Shown in pieces: positions 9,016 through 19,975 of a stretch of DNA of 64,000 nucleotides. The notes below the pieces were generated by a model. It was not told the origin of the DNA, made no database searches, and saw only the letters and a program-made list of their open reading frames with translations. The position numbers were made by a program, and so were the translations under genes. Source of the stretch: Galbibacter pacificus (GTDB lineage Bacteria; Bacteroidota; Bacteroidia; Flavobacteriales; Flavobacteriaceae); contig NZ_JAQSVC010000001.1 in NCBI RefSeq assembly GCF_029603165.1, positions 310,001 through 374,000 of the forward strand, written 5' to 3'. Numbering within the stretch: position 1 is the first letter of the stretch; each line of letters opens with the position of its first letter.

Positions 9016-10248
9016 ATGTTATACTATTTATTCGAATTTTTAGAAAAAAACTATCAATTGCCTGGAGCGGGATTATACCAGTTTATCACCTTCAGGGCTG
9101 CTGCTGCTGTTATTTTATCATTATTGTTTTCTACCATTTACGGTAAAAGGATTATCAATTATTTACGTGCACAACAAATAGGCGAAAGCGTAAGGGAATT
9201 AGGTCTGGAAGGGCAGTCGCAAAAAGCGGGAACCCCGACCATGGGAGGTATCATTATTATCCTGGCTACCATAATTCCCGTATTGCTGTTTGCAAAACTG
9301 GAAAATATCTACATAATCGTATTATTGGTAACTACTATTTGGATGGGGGCCATTGGTTTTGTAGACGACTATATTAAGATTTTCAAAAAAGACAAAGAAG
9401 GGCTAAAAGGGAGGTTTAAAATCCTTGGCCAAATAGGAATAGGGATTATAGTTGGTGCAACGCTATATTTTCATCCAGAAGTAACCGTAAAAGAAGAATT
9501 AAAGGCCCCCAATAATATCGAGGTGGTATCAAATGGAGATGTAACGCAGGAATACGGAGAAGAAGAAAAGTCAACCAAAACCACCATCCCGTTTGTAAAG
9601 AACAATGAGTTTGATTACGCAATGTTGATTTCTTGGTTGGGCGATAACTATAAAAGCTACGCATGGCTCATTTTTATCCCTATAGTGATTTTTATTATTA
9701 CGGCTGTTTCAAATGGGGCAAACCTTACTGATGGAATCGATGGCCTTGCCGCTGGCACATCGGCAATTATAGTGCTTACACTGGGAATTTTCGCATGGAT
9801 TTCGGGTAACATCATTTTTTCAGACTATTTAAACATAATGTACATTCCGCGTGCCGGGGAAATAACCATATTTATTGCCGCTTTTGCGGGTGGCCTGGTA
9901 GGCTTTTTATGGTACAATGCATTCCCTGCCCAAATATTTATGGGAGATACGGGAAGCTTGACCATTGGTGGTATTATAGCTGTTATTGCAATAGCCATTA
10001 GAAAGGAGTGGCTTATACCCATTCTCTGCGGAATCTTTTTAGCCGAAAACTTATCGGTGGTAATGCAAGTGAGCTACTTTAAATATACCAAGAAAAAATT
10101 TGGCGAAGGGAAACGTATTTTTTTAATGTCGCCCTTGCATCATCATTATCAAAAGAAAGGATATCATGAAAGTAAAATAGTAACCCGTTTTTGGATTATC
10201 GGGATCCTTTTGGCAATTGTTACCATTGTAACACTTAAACTGAGGTAA
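9016..10248 (+). CDS. mraY: phospho-MurNAc-pentapeptide transferase MraY
   Basis: A 410-residue polytopic membrane enzyme that forms lipid I from UDP-MurNAc-pentapeptide and undecaprenyl phosphate. Visible signatures: GTPTMGG, the Asp pair in [32 protein letters not shown] and [10 protein letters not shown]. Between about residues 155 and 200 there is a polar insertion (from TVKEELKAP to VKNNEFDYA), which makes it longer than the roughly 360-residue E. coli enzyme; such an insertion is common in Bacteroidota. The stop overlaps the murD ATG by one base. Confidence 0.96.
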   Translation: MLYYLFEFLEKNYQLPGAGLYQFITFRAAAAVILSLLFSTIYGKRIINYLRAQQIGESVRELGLEGQSQKAGTPTMGGIIIILATIIPVLLFAKLENIYIIVLLVTTIWMGAIGFVDDYIKIFKKDKEGLKGRFKILGQIGIGIIVGATLYFHPEVTVKEELKAPNNIEVVSNGDVTQEYGEEEKSTKTTIPFVKNNEFDYAMLISWLGDNYKSYAWLIFIPIVIFIITAVSNGANLTDGIDGLAAGTSAIIVLTLGIFAWISGNIIFSDYLNIMYIPRAGEITIFIAAFAGGLVGFLWYNAFPAQIFMGDTGSLTIGGIIAVIAIAIRKEWLIPILCGIFLAENLSVVMQVSYFKYTKKKFGEGKRIFLMSPLHHHYQKKGYHESKIVTRFWIIGILLAIVTIVTLKLR

Positions 10249-11582
10249 TGCAAAGACTGGTTGTGCTAGGCGGGGGAGAAAGCGGAGTTGGGACTGCCGT
10301 TTTAGGAAAGCAAAAGGGTTTTGATGTTTTTGTTTCTGATAAAGGAAGAATAAAGGAAAAATATAAAAACGTTCTTATAAATTCTAAAATTGATTGGGAA
10401 GAAGAAAAGCATTCAGAAGAAAAAATATTGAATGCAGATCTGGTAATGAAGAGTCCGGGAATACCCGATAAAGCTCCTCTGGTTAACGAACTTTTGAAAA
10501 AAGGCATCAAAGTGATTTCAGAAATTGAATTTGCATCGCTTTACACCAGAGCCACAATTATTGGGATTACCGGAAGCAATGGTAAAACCACCACCACCAT
10601 GCTTACGCACCACATACTTAAAAATGGGGGGCTAAACGTGGGAATGGCAGGAAATATAGGCGATAGCTTTGCCCAAATGGTAGCCAAAAATGATAAAGAT
10701 ATGTATGCACTGGAAATCAGTAGTTTTCAGTTGGATGGCATAGAAACATTTAAGCCTCATATTGCAATAATTACCAATATAACGCCCGATCATTTAGATC
10801 GATACGATTATCGGTTCGAAAATTACATCGCATCCAAATTTAGGATCGCCATGAACCAGACCGAAGACGATTACCTTATTTACGATGCCGATGATCCCGT
10901 TGTTCGGGATTGGCTGGATAAGCATCCCGTACAATCAAGGTTATTGCCGTTTTCCATTGAAAAAACAGTAGAAAATGGAGCGTATTTAAAAGATGAAAGC
11001 ATAATAATTAATATAGATAAACAGCATATAGAAATGTCTACAGATACTTTAGCACTAGAAGGGAAACATAATTTGAAGAACGCTATGGCAGCTTCAACAG
11101 TAGCGCAATTGGTAAAAATAAGGAAAGCGACCATTAGGGAAAGTTTAGAAAACTTTCAGGGCGCTTCGCACCGCTTGGAAAAAGTATTGAAAATTCAAAA
11201 CGTGCAATACATAAACGATTCAAAAGCTACCAATGTAAATGCTACGTTCTATGCTTTGGATAGTATGAATACCCCAACGGTTTGGATTGTCGGTGGACAG
11301 GACAAGGGAAATGACTATCTGTCTTTAATGCCATTGGTACGGGAAAAGGTAAAGGCGATTGTTTGTCTTGGGCTGGACAACGGTAAGATTATTGAAACTT
11401 TTGGGAGCGTTGTAGACTTTATTGTAGAGACAACTTCTATGCAGGATGCTGTTAAAATTAGTAAAGAAGTAGCCGAAAGGGGCGATGCAGTGCTGTTGTC
11501 TCCGGCATGTGCTTCATTCGATTTGTTTAAGAATTACGAAGATCGCGGAGACCAGTTTAAACAAGCCGTTAAAAATTTATAA
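10248..11582 (+). CDS. murD: UDP-MurNAc-L-alanine:D-glutamate ligase MurD
   Basis: A 444-residue Mur ligase. It opens with the nucleotide-binding GGGESGVGTAVLGKQKGFDVFVSD, carries the ATP loop GITGSNGKTTTT near residue 105, the central NITPDHLDRY and the C-terminal VGGQDKGNDY. It adds D-glutamate to UDP-MurNAc-L-Ala in the cytosol. Coupled to mraY by a TAATG overlap. Confidence 0.96.
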   Translation: MQRLVVLGGGESGVGTAVLGKQKGFDVFVSDKGRIKEKYKNVLINSKIDWEEEKHSEEKILNADLVMKSPGIPDKAPLVNELLKKGIKVISEIEFASLYTRATIIGITGSNGKTTTTMLTHHILKNGGLNVGMAGNIGDSFAQMVAKNDKDMYALEISSFQLDGIETFKPHIAIITNITPDHLDRYDYRFENYIASKFRIAMNQTEDDYLIYDADDPVVRDWLDKHPVQSRLLPFSIEKTVENGAYLKDESIIINIDKQHIEMSTDTLALEGKHNLKNAMAASTVAQLVKIRKATIRESLENFQGASHRLEKVLKIQNVQYINDSKATNVNATFYALDSMNTPTVWIVGGQDKGNDYLSLMPLVREKVKAIVCLGLDNGKIIETFGSVVDFIVETTSMQDAVKISKEVAERGDAVLLSPACASFDLFKNYEDRGDQFKQAVKNL

Positions 11583-11595
11583 AAACTAAATATAC

Positions 11596-12798
11596 GTGCA
11601 GGAATTATTTAAAAATATAAAAGGTGATAAGGCAATATGGGCTGTAGTGGCACTGTTGGCATTGTTTTCTTTTTTACCTGTGTATAGCGCAAGTACCAAT
11701 TTGGTATACGTGGTAGGCAGCGGTACCACCTTTGGCTATTTGCTCAAGCATGGTATATTGCTGGCATTGGGCGTGGCCATAATTTATGGGGTGCACAAAA
11801 TACCCTACCGATATTTTAAAGGATTGTCTATTATAGCCATGCCAATAACCATATTACTTTTAATATATACTTTGGCACAGGGGACAACCATTGGTGGGGC
11901 AAATGCAAGTAGGTGGATTCAGGTACCGTTTGTGGGCATTACTTTTCAAACGTCAACATTGGCCTCTATTGTCTTGTTGATTCATGTTGCAAGGTATTTG
12001 GCAAAAATAAAAAATGAAAAAATAACCTTTAAAGAGAGCATAGTGCCACTTTGGTTGCCAGTGTTCTTGGTTTTGATATTGATTCTCCCTGCCAATTTTT
12101 CTACCACGGCCATTATCTTTTTAATGGTTTTGGTATTATGCTTTTTGGGGGGTTATCCATGGAAATATTTAGCAGCAATTGTAGGAGCCGGATTATTGGG
12201 CTTAACCATGTTTGTTTTAACGGCCAAAGCTTTTCCGGGGCTATTCCCAAATAGGGTAGACACATGGATAAGCAGGGTTGAAAATTTTGCAGATGAAGGA
12301 GATAGTGAGGCCGATTATCAAATAGAAAGAGCAAAAATAGCCATTGCAACCGGCGGAATTGTAGGCGTGGGTGCCGGAAAAAGTGTAATGAAGAATTTCT
12401 TGCCCCAAAGCTCATCAGATTTTATATATGCCATTATTATTGAAGAATATGGTTTAATAGGCGGACTTACAATGGTTTTTATTTATTTGCTGCTCCTTTT
12501 CAGGATAGTAATAGTAGCACATAAGTCGGAATCCACCTTTGGGAAACTCTTGGTCATTGCAGCTGGATTGCCCATAGTTTTTCAGGCATTTATAAATATG
12601 GCGGTTGCCGTAGAGCTATTCCCGGTTACAGGGCAAACATTACCACTTGTAAGTAGCGGCGGTACTTCTATCTGGATGACGTGCCTTTCCATAGGAATTA
12701 TTTTAAGTGTAAGCGCCAAACGCCAAGAAGATTTGGAACAAATTGAAGAAGAAGCCGATAATCAAAACCCATTAGATATTTTAAGTGAGCAGTTATAG
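11596..12798 (+). CDS. ftsW: septal peptidoglycan polymerase FtsW
   Basis: A 400-residue SEDS-family protein with about ten hydrophobic segments. Recognisable are the N-terminal PVYSAST stretch, [17 protein letters not shown], and near the C-terminus the conserved [13 protein letters not shown]. It polymerises glycan strands from lipid II together with FtsI. The start is GTG at 11596, 13 bases after murD. The end overlaps murG by 14 bases. Confidence 0.95.
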   Translation: MQELFKNIKGDKAIWAVVALLALFSFLPVYSASTNLVYVVGSGTTFGYLLKHGILLALGVAIIYGVHKIPYRYFKGLSIIAMPITILLLIYTLAQGTTIGGANASRWIQVPFVGITFQTSTLASIVLLIHVARYLAKIKNEKITFKESIVPLWLPVFLVLILILPANFSTTAIIFLMVLVLCFLGGYPWKYLAAIVGAGLLGLTMFVLTAKAFPGLFPNRVDTWISRVENFADEGDSEADYQIERAKIAIATGGIVGVGAGKSVMKNFLPQSSSDFIYAIIIEEYGLIGGLTMVFIYLLLLFRIVIVAHKSESTFGKLLVIAAGLPIVFQAFINMAVAVELFPVTGQTLPLVSSGGTSIWMTCLSIGIILSVSAKRQEDLEQIEEEADNQNPLDILSEQL

Positions 12799-13882
12799 AT
12801 TTATATTATCAGGAGGAGGCACAGGAGGCCATATATATCCAGCTATTGCCATAGCCAACGAGCTAAAGCAACGGTACCCGGACGCTTCATTCCTCTTTGT
12901 AGGTGCTCAAGACAGGATGGAAATGGAAAAAGTGCCGCAGGCAGGCTACGAAATTAAAGGTTTATGGATTTCTGGCATTCAGCGAAAGCTAACGCTTAAA
13001 AATTTAATGTTCCCGTTTAAATTAATAAGCAGCATATGGAAGGCAAAAAAAATAGTAAAATCGTTTAAGCCCGATATTGCCGTTGGAACAGGCGGGTATG
13101 CAAGCGGGCCATTGTTAAAGGCTGCTTCAGGGAAAAAGATTCCGTGCGTATTGCAGGAACAAAACTCTTTCCCCGGAATAACAAACAAGTGGTTGGCAAA
13201 AAACGTAGAAAAGATATTTGTGGCATACAATGGCCTGGATCGCTTTTTTCCTGCTGATAAAATAATAAAAAGCGGAAACCCGGTCCGTCAGGATTTATTA
13301 AAGATTGATGATAAAAAAGAAGAAGGCCTTAAATTTTTTCAATTGACCAAGAACTGTAAAACCCTGTTTGTCATGGGCGGAAGTTTAGGAGCGAGGAGAA
13401 TTAACCAGTTAATTGAAAAAGAGCTAAACTTTTTTAAGGAAAATAACGTACAACTTATATGGCAATGCGGAAAGTTGTACTTCGATGAATATAAAAAGCA
13501 CCAAGGCGACACCGTAAAAGTGCACGCATTTATTAACGATATGAAACTTGCATATGCCGCTGCCGATATTATTATTTCCCGTGCAGGGGCCATCTCTGTT
13601 TCAGAATTGGCCATAGTGGGGAAACCTGTGTTTTTTATCCCATCGCCAAATGTTGCAGAAGACCATCAAACTAAAAATGCTTCAGCAGTTGTAAAAAACA
13701 ATGCGGCTGTTTTAATCAGGGAAAATGACTTGGACACAACTTTTGAAGAAACATTTTTATCGGTATTTAATTCAGAAGAAAAACAAAAAGAGCTGGGCAT
13801 CAACATTAAAGCCATGGCGTTGCCAAATGCCACTAGCGATATTGTTGACGAAATAGAAAAATTAATAAAAAAAGTTGCATAA
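12785..13882 (+). CDS. murG: lipid II synthase MurG (GlcNAc transferase)
   Basis: A 365-residue GT28 glycosyltransferase with [18 protein letters not shown] at the N-terminus, GTGGYASGP, and the C-terminal donor-binding [12 protein letters not shown] and [14 protein letters not shown]. It adds GlcNAc to lipid I on the inner membrane face. The start is GTG at 12785 inside ftsW, reading [12 protein letters not shown]. Confidence 0.96.
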   Translation: MSSYRFILSGGGTGGHIYPAIAIANELKQRYPDASFLFVGAQDRMEMEKVPQAGYEIKGLWISGIQRKLTLKNLMFPFKLISSIWKAKKIVKSFKPDIAVGTGGYASGPLLKAASGKKIPCVLQEQNSFPGITNKWLAKNVEKIFVAYNGLDRFFPADKIIKSGNPVRQDLLKIDDKKEEGLKFFQLTKNCKTLFVMGGSLGARRINQLIEKELNFFKENNVQLIWQCGKLYFDEYKKHQGDTVKVHAFINDMKLAYAAADIIISRAGAISVSELAIVGKPVFFIPSPNVAEDHQTKNASAVVKNNAAVLIRENDLDTTFEETFLSVFNSEEKQKELGINIKAMALPNATSDIVDEIEKLIKKVA

Positions 13883-13889
13883 GCATAAA

Positions 13890-15245
13890 ATGGACTTAAA
13901 TAAAATACATAACGTTTACTTTTTGGGCATAGGCGGCATTGGCATGTCTGGTCTGGCGCGTTATTTTAAGTTCATTGGGAAAAATGTAGCGGGTTACGAT
14001 AAAGTTTCAACAGAAATTACAGACGGACTTGCAGATTTGGGAATCGATCTTCATTTTGAAGAAGATGTGGATAAAATTCCGCGTAGTTTCAAGGATAAAG
14101 AAGCAACGTTGGTGGTATATACGCCTGCGGTGCCCAAAAAGCATCAGGAGTATGTTTATTTTTTGGCAAATGGCTTTGAAATACAAAAACGCGCTGCCGT
14201 ACTGGGCATCATAACAAAAGATACGTATTGCTTTGCCGTGGCTGGAACTCATGGAAAAACCACTACAAGCGCCATATTGGCCCATATTTTAAAAGAAACG
14301 GGAACCCCCATTACAGCCTTTTTGGGTGGGGTTTCAGAAAATTTCAACAGTAATTTTTTAATTGAAGGCAACGAGTATACCGTTGTGGAAGCCGATGAAT
14401 TCGACAGGTCCTTTTTGCACCTTTCGCCAATGGTAGCTTGCATTACTTCCATAGATGCCGACCACTTGGACATATATGGAAATGAAAACGAAATGAAAAA
14501 AACATTCATTGAATTTTCTAAAAAAGTGAAGCCACAAGGAAAGCTTTTTGTAAAAAACGGGTTGCCAATTCAGGGGACTACCTTTGGGATAGAAGACAAT
14601 TCGGACTTTTCAATCAGAAATATAACAATTACAAACTCAACCTACCTATTCGACCTAGTAACCCCGACAGAAACCATAAATGGGGTTATGTTTAACAAAC
14701 CAGGAAAACACAATTTGTTAAACGCATTGGCAGCATTGGCAATGGCGACGACTTTAGGCACCCCCCTAAGTCGCCTTGCCAGGGCGCTTGCCAGTTTTAA
14801 AGGCATAAAACGCCGCTTTTCATACCAAATCAATGAAAAGGATTTAATTTATATAGACGATTACGCGCATCATCCTACAGAAATAGATGCCGTGTATGAA
14901 GCTGTTACGAGTACACACCCAAACAAAAGGATTACGGTGGTATTTCAACCACATTTGTTTTCAAGAACAAAAGATTTCGCCCTAGATTTTTCAAAGAGCT
15001 TAGCCCGTTTTGATGAGATTATTTTACTGGACATTTACCCTGCAAGAGAAGAGCCCATTGAAGGAATAACAGCTAATTGGTTGCTGGACATGATAGACCA
15101 TGGCCACAAACAAAAAGTTGCAAAGCAAGACCTTCCTGAGATTTTGAGAGCAAGCCGTTCTCAAGTCTTTTTAACGCTCGGCGCAGGCGATATCGGACAA
15201 GAAGTTAATAGCATAAAAAAAGCGTTAAGTGAAAAAGTATGTTAG
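13890..15245 (+). CDS. murC: UDP-MurNAc:L-alanine ligase MurC
   Basis: A 451-residue Mur ligase with GIGGIGMSGLARY near the N-terminus, ATP loop AGTHGKTTTSA, EADEFDRSFLHL, and the C-terminal DDYAHHPTEI. It ligates L-alanine to UDP-MurNAc. The ATG at 13890 (MDLNKIHNVYFLGIGG) fits the family; a TTG at 13875 overlapping murG would add five residues and is less likely. It overlaps ftsQ by 17 bases. Confidence 0.95.
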   Translation: MDLNKIHNVYFLGIGGIGMSGLARYFKFIGKNVAGYDKVSTEITDGLADLGIDLHFEEDVDKIPRSFKDKEATLVVYTPAVPKKHQEYVYFLANGFEIQKRAAVLGIITKDTYCFAVAGTHGKTTTSAILAHILKETGTPITAFLGGVSENFNSNFLIEGNEYTVVEADEFDRSFLHLSPMVACITSIDADHLDIYGNENEMKKTFIEFSKKVKPQGKLFVKNGLPIQGTTFGIEDNSDFSIRNITITNSTYLFDLVTPTETINGVMFNKPGKHNLLNALAALAMATTLGTPLSRLARALASFKGIKRRFSYQINEKDLIYIDDYAHHPTEIDAVYEAVTSTHPNKRITVVFQPHLFSRTKDFALDFSKSLARFDEIILLDIYPAREEPIEGITANWLLDMIDHGHKQKVAKQDLPEILRASRSQVFLTLGAGDIGQEVNSIKKALSEKVC

Positions 15246-15948
15246 TTTTATAAAATTAGTAATAGTGCTCCTTGCATTGGTTTTTATGTATTCTTTTTCA
15301 AACAAAAGAAACAATAGCCGTATGTTGAGCAACAATTCCCGTATTGAGTTCCTAAACGATAATGCACATTTTATCACAAGGAACACAGTTAATAAATTGT
15401 TGATACAAAATCGGGACACTGCTTCGGGCGTACCCAAAGAAAAATTAGCTTTGAATATTATAGAGAAATCCCTCAACGCCAATAAAATGGTTCAAGAGGC
15501 TGATGTCTATGTATCTATAACTGGGGAAGTTGGGGCAAAAATACGTCAGCGTACACCAATTGCAAGAGTGGCGGCTAGTAAACCTTTTTATATTGATGTA
15601 AAAGGAGAAACGATGCCGTTATCGCCTGTTTATTCAGCTAGGGTACCTTTAGTAACAGGAAACAGTATAAAAAATAAATTGCCGGAGTTATATACACTGG
15701 CCAAATTTATATACGATGATGATTTTTTAAAGATGAACGTAATTGGCATCCAGCAAAAAGAAGATCATTACGAATTAAAATTGAGAACCGAAGATTTTGT
15801 TTTGTACCTGAATAAAATAGAAGAACTGGAATCTAAGTTTAATAATTTTAAGGCTTTTTATCAAAAAGGGTTGCACGATAAAACCCTGGATATATATAAG
15901 GTTGTAAACCTAAGTTTTGACAATCAGGTAGTGTGTACCAAAAAATAG
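15229..15948 (+). CDS. ftsQ: cell division protein FtsQ
   Basis: A 239-residue bitopic protein with an N-terminal membrane helix at about residues 6-22 and a periplasmic part. A POTRA-like segment begins near ITRNTVNKLL, and a beta-rich FtsQ domain includes RQRTPIARVA and FYIDVKGETMPLS. The start is GTG at 15229 within murC. Its position between murC and ftsA identifies FtsQ, the scaffold that recruits FtsL and FtsWI. Confidence 0.92.
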   Translation: MKKYVSFIKLVIVLLALVFMYSFSNKRNNSRMLSNNSRIEFLNDNAHFITRNTVNKLLIQNRDTASGVPKEKLALNIIEKSLNANKMVQEADVYVSITGEVGAKIRQRTPIARVAASKPFYIDVKGETMPLSPVYSARVPLVTGNSIKNKLPELYTLAKFIYDDDFLKMNVIGIQQKEDHYELKLRTEDFVLYLNKIEELESKFNNFKAFYQKGLHDKTLDIYKVVNLSFDNQVVCTKK

Positions 15949-15951
15949 ATT

Positions 15952-17298
15952 ATGGAAAATACTAAATACGCAGTAGGGTTAGACATAGGGACCACAAAAA
16001 TAGTGGCCATGATCGGTCGTGAGAACGATTATGGAAAGATTGAAATATTAGGTATTGGTAAGTCCAAAAGTTTGGGAGTGCACAGGGGCGTGGTAAACAA
16101 TATTACCCAAACCATTCAATCAATTCAACAAGCAGTACAGGAATCCGAGAGCGCATCGGGTCTTAAAATAAACGATTGCGTGGTAGGGATAGCCGGACAG
16201 CACATAAGAAGTTTGCAACACAGCGATTATATAACCAGACCCGATTCGGAAGAAGTAATCAGCGAAGACGATCTGGACAAACTTTGCAATCAAGTATATA
16301 AACTGGTAATGCTTCCCGGGGAAGAAATCATCCATGTATTGCCACAAGAATACAAAGTAGACGGCCAAGCCGAAATAAAAGAACCCATCGGGATGTATGG
16401 CGGTCGTTTGGAGGCCAATTTCCACGTGGTCGTGGGGCAGGTATCATCCATTAGAAATATTGGTAGGTGCGTAAAAAGCTCCGGTCTCGATTTGGCCGGT
16501 ATTACTCTCGAACCCTTGGCGGCGGCCAATGCTGTGTTGAGCCAAGAAGAAAAAGAAGCTGGCGTTGCGTTAATCGATATCGGGGGCGGCACCACCGACC
16601 TTGCCATTTTTAAAGACGGAATTATCCGTCATACCGCGGTAATCCCTTTTGGTGGGAATGTAGTTACCGAAGATATAAAAGAAGGCTGTTCCATTATCGA
16701 GAAACAGGCCGAATTGTTAAAAATTAAGTTTGGCTCGGCATGGCCCGGCGAAAACAAAGACAACGAAATAGTCTCCATACCCGGTTTAAGGGGAAGGGAA
16801 CCAAAGGAAATTACATTAAAAAACCTCTCTAAAATTATTCATGCACGCGTTGTGGAGATTATCGAGCAGGTATACATGGAAATTAAAAATTACGGTCATG
16901 AAGATCAAAAGAAAAAACTGATTGCCGGAATTGTATTAACGGGCGGTGGAAGCCAGTTAAAGCACCTAAAGCAATTGGTGGAATACATAACGGGCATGGA
17001 TACCAGAATTGGCTATCCAAATGAGCACTTGGCAGGCGATTCGGATACAGAAATAGCCAGTCCGGTATATGCCACGGCAGTCGGTTTGGTAATGAATGCC
17101 ATTCAGCAACAAAAAAAGAATGTGCCAAGACAGCCTGAAAACCAGTCGAAAAAAGAAGCACAAGAAACCAAACAAGAAGAACAACCAAACGATTATAATC
17201 AAACAGAGCCCCAATCAACTGAGCCAAAAAGAGAAAGAAAATCCTTTCTTGAAAAATGGTCAGAGAAATTAAAAGATTTTTTAGACAATGCAGAATAG
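15952..17298 (+). CDS. ftsA: cell division actin homolog FtsA
   Basis: A 448-residue actin-fold ATPase with the phosphate-binding GLDIGTTKIVAMIG at the N-terminus, a SHS2-type 1C domain, ALIDIGGGTTDLAIF, and GIVLTGGGSQLKHL. A low-complexity Gln/Glu/Lys-rich linker (about 385-425) precedes a C-terminal amphipathic helix (KSFLEKWSEKLKDFLDNAE), the likely membrane-targeting sequence. FtsA tethers FtsZ filaments to the membrane. It starts 3 bases after ftsQ. Confidence 0.96.
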   Translation: MENTKYAVGLDIGTTKIVAMIGRENDYGKIEILGIGKSKSLGVHRGVVNNITQTIQSIQQAVQESESASGLKINDCVVGIAGQHIRSLQHSDYITRPDSEEVISEDDLDKLCNQVYKLVMLPGEEIIHVLPQEYKVDGQAEIKEPIGMYGGRLEANFHVVVGQVSSIRNIGRCVKSSGLDLAGITLEPLAAANAVLSQEEKEAGVALIDIGGGTTDLAIFKDGIIRHTAVIPFGGNVVTEDIKEGCSIIEKQAELLKIKFGSAWPGENKDNEIVSIPGLRGREPKEITLKNLSKIIHARVVEIIEQVYMEIKNYGHEDQKKKLIAGIVLTGGGSQLKHLKQLVEYITGMDTRIGYPNEHLAGDSDTEIASPVYATAVGLVMNAIQQQKKNVPRQPENQSKKEAQETKQEEQPNDYNQTEPQSTEPKRERKSFLEKWSEKLKDFLDNAE

Positions 17299-17376
17299 TC
17301 AACCAACACTAGAAGCAAGCGTTTAAAAAAATATTAGTAAGTAGTAATAGGAAAAAATAGGGTAAAAAAAATTATT

Positions 17377-19308
17377 ATGAGTAGCAACACAGATTTAGGG
17401 AACATCTCATTCGACTTACCAAAAAATCAAAGCAATGTAATTAAGGTTATTGGCGTTGGCGGCGGTGGTAGCAATGCAATTAATTACATGTTTCAACAAG
17501 GCATAAACGGCGTGGATTTTGTAGTTTGTAATACAGATTCGCAAGCATTGCAAAACACTGGAGTGCCAAATAAAGTACAACTGGGGGTATCTTTAACAGA
17601 AGGCCTCGGTGCGGGGGCAAATCCCGAGGTAGGCGAAAAAGCGGCCATAGAAAGCTTGGAAGAATTGCAGTCCATGCTGGACACCAACACCAAAATGGTT
17701 TTTATCACTGCCGGTATGGGTGGCGGAACAGGCACCGGAGCGGCACCGGTAATAGCCAAGCTGGCCAAGGATATGGATATCCTAACGGTTGGAATTGTAA
17801 CCATTCCTTTTCAATTTGAAGGGAAAATGCGTAACGAACAGGCACAACGCGGCGTGGAAAAATTGCGTTCCCATGTCGATTCGCTTATTATGATTAATAA
17901 CAACAAACTTCGCGAAGTATATGGAAACCTTGGTTTTAAAGCAGGCTTTTCCAAAGCAGACGAAGTATTGGCAACGGCTGCAAGGGGGATTGCAGAAGTT
18001 ATTACGCACCACTACACGCAAAACATTGACTTAAGAGATGCCAAGACGGTGCTGTCTAACAGCGGAACCGCCATTATGGGGTCTGCAACGGCAACCGGTG
18101 CAAACCGAGCGCCCGAAGCCATTATGAAAGCATTGGACTCTCCATTATTGAACGACAACAAAATTACCGGCGCACAAAACGTACTGCTACTTATAGTTTC
18201 TGGTGCCGAAGAAATTACCCTAGACGAAATTGGAGAAATCAACGATCATATTCAAAACGAAGCCGGCCACAATGCCAATATTATCATGGGTGTTGGTGAA
18301 GACGAAGGTTTGGGCGATGCTATAGCCGTAACCGTAATTGCAACGGGATTTAACCCTGAGCAACAACATGAGATTGTAAATACAGAGGCCAAAAAGATTA
18401 TCCATACACTGGAAGACGAACAAAAAGCGGTTCACGATCTTACCCCAAAGGCTTCACAAAAGAAATTTACAGCAGCTATTGATGAAGAAAAGTCCGAAGA
18501 AAAAAAGGTAGTGAAGCATGTTTTGGTGGACGATTCAGAAGAAGAAAAGATAGTTGAAGACCAACAAATGGAATTGATTCCAACTTCAGAAATTATAAAA
18601 AACATCAATGTTATTTATGATGAAGTGACATTGGAAAACGACGATGATTTTATTATAATAGATACCACTGCCAAAATTAAGGACATAGATGTTGTGGACC
18701 CAGAAATATTAAAACCAGAGGCCAAAAAGCAGACAATGCTTTCTTTTGACATGCCCTTGCAGGAAGAAGACCGCGAAGAGGAGGAAAACGTAATTACATT
18801 CGACCTTTCTGAAGATGTAAGTGATTATGAGGTGAACGACCATGTAGAAATAGTGCCGGTTACCGAAGTTTCGCATGATGGTACGAAGCGTTACAGCTTG
18901 GATGATTATATGGAAATGGAAGATCAGCTAAACAATGCAAGGCCAAAAGATAAAAAGGCCGAAAAAGTTGAAAAAGAACTGGATTTTGAAAAAAAGGTAG
19001 TCGAAGAAAAGCCGTCCCAAAACCAATCTTCAGACGAAATAGACCCCATGAACAGTTCTATTGAAGACAGTTTAAGGAGCAGGGCCGAAGAACGCAGGCG
19101 CAAGCTAAAAGATTTCAACTATAAATTTCATAACAATGCATCAAAAATAGAAGAAATAGAAAAGCAGCCCGCATACAAAAGGATGGGGATAGACCTTGAA
19201 AGTCAACAAGAAGAAAATCAATCTTCAAGAACGAGTGTAGGCTCAGATAGCAATGAAGAAATTCAGCTAAGAAGTAATAACTCCTTTTTGCATGATAATG
19301 TAGATTAG
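17377..19308 (+). CDS. ftsZ: cell division tubulin homolog FtsZ
   Basis: A 643-residue protein. The GTPase core (about 1-330) has IKVIGVGGGGSNAINYM, the tubulin signature GGGTGTGAAPV and the T7-loop region NIDLRDAKTVL. A very acidic linker of roughly 290 residues follows, then a conserved tail with LRSNNSFLHDNVD at the extreme end. Long acidic linkers are normal for Bacteroidota FtsZ and explain the size compared with about 380 residues in E. coli. Last gene of the dcw cluster, followed by a terminator. Confidence 0.97.
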   Translation: MSSNTDLGNISFDLPKNQSNVIKVIGVGGGGSNAINYMFQQGINGVDFVVCNTDSQALQNTGVPNKVQLGVSLTEGLGAGANPEVGEKAAIESLEELQSMLDTNTKMVFITAGMGGGTGTGAAPVIAKLAKDMDILTVGIVTIPFQFEGKMRNEQAQRGVEKLRSHVDSLIMINNNKLREVYGNLGFKAGFSKADEVLATAARGIAEVITHHYTQNIDLRDAKTVLSNSGTAIMGSATATGANRAPEAIMKALDSPLLNDNKITGAQNVLLLIVSGAEEITLDEIGEINDHIQNEAGHNANIIMGVGEDEGLGDAIAVTVIATGFNPEQQHEIVNTEAKKIIHTLEDEQKAVHDLTPKASQKKFTAAIDEEKSEEKKVVKHVLVDDSEEEKIVEDQQMELIPTSEIIKNINVIYDEVTLENDDDFIIIDTTAKIKDIDVVDPEILKPEAKKQTMLSFDMPLQEEDREEEENVITFDLSEDVSDYEVNDHVEIVPVTEVSHDGTKRYSLDDYMEMEDQLNNARPKDKKAEKVEKELDFEKKVVEEKPSQNQSSDEIDPMNSSIEDSLRSRAEERRRKLKDFNYKFHNNASKIEEIEKQPAYKRMGIDLESQQEENQSSRTSVGSDSNEEIQLRSNNSFLHDNVD

Positions 19309-19330
19309 GGAAAATTGATAATAGCCATAA

Positions 19331-19370
19331 AACCCGAAATCTTTTTAAGAAGTTTTCGGGTTATTTTTTT
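19331..19370 (+). terminator. terminator after ftsZ
   Basis: The stem AACCCGAAA (19331-19339) pairs with TTTCGGGTT (19354-19362) across a 14-base loop and is followed by A and seven T residues. It ends the dcw transcription unit. Confidence 0.85.
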
Positions 19371-19377
19371 ATCTTCG
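19370..19377 (+). promoter_or_regulatory. possible -7 box of the yqeY-like gene
   Basis: TATCTTCG differs from TAnnTTTG at one position. It abuts the ftsZ terminator and lies 35 bases before the YqeY-like start. Weak, motif-only call. Confidence 0.3.
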
Positions 19378-19411
19378 CACTGCGAAAAAAGTTTTATAAA
19401 ACAATAAGACC

Positions 19412-19861
19412 ATGAGTTTACAAGATAAAGTGATGACCGAAATGAAAACTGCCATGAAGGCCAAGGATTCAAAGGCACTGGAAGCCCTTAGGGCGGTTAA
19501 GTCTGAACTTTTATTGGCAAAGACAAACGCAGCGTCCAAAGATGGTCTAAGCGAAGAAGAAGAGATAAAGCTTTTGCAAAAACTTGTAAAACAAAGAAAA
19601 GATAGTGCAGCTATATACAAAGAGCAGGGGCGGGCAGATTTGGCAGAACCCGAACTGGCACAAGCTACTATTATAGAGAAATTTTTGCCCGAACAATTGA
19701 GTGAAGAGGAAATTACAGAAGTGGTTTCTGGAATTATCTCCAAGATAGGTGCAGAAGGGATGAAGGATATGGGGAAAGTAATGGGAATGGCATCGAAAGA
19801 ACTGGCTGGAAGGGCAGACGGAAAAACCATTTCTACAATTATTAAGGCTAAATTAAATTAA
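19412..19861 (+). CDS. yqeY: GatB/YqeY domain protein
   Basis: A 149-residue helical protein beginning MSLQDKVMTEMKTAMKAKDS with LEALRAVKSEL, followed by VKQRKDSAAIYKEQGR, EKFLPEQLSEEEI and a C-terminal GRADGKTIS. This is the complete GatB/YqeY domain as a stand-alone protein; its role is not firmly established, though the domain helps bind tRNA in GatB amidotransferase. The gene commonly follows ftsZ in flavobacteria. Confidence 0.9.
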   Translation: MSLQDKVMTEMKTAMKAKDSKALEALRAVKSELLLAKTNAASKDGLSEEEEIKLLQKLVKQRKDSAAIYKEQGRADLAEPELAQATIIEKFLPEQLSEEEITEVVSGIISKIGAEGMKDMGKVMGMASKELAGRADGKTISTIIKAKLN

Positions 19862-19896
19862 ATGTAAAATAAAAATTCCGGCATAAGCAGGAATAT

Positions 19897-19973
19897 GGCC
19901 CCGTGGCGCAACTGAATAGCGCATCAGATTTCGGCTCTGAGGGTTGCAGGTTTGAATCCTGCCGGGGTCACCA
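19897..19973 (+). tRNA. tRNA-Arg (anticodon UCG)
   Basis: A complete 77-base cloverleaf. Acceptor GGCCCCG (19897-19903) pairs with CGGGGTC (19963-19969) with one G-U pair. The D stem is GCGC/GCGC. The anticodon stem TCAGA/TCTGA encloses loop TTTCGGC with anticodon TCG. The T stem is GCAGG/CCTGC around TTTGAAT. Discriminator A is followed by an encoded CCA. It decodes CGA and probably CGN arginine codons. Confidence 0.97.
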
Positions 19974-19975
19974 TC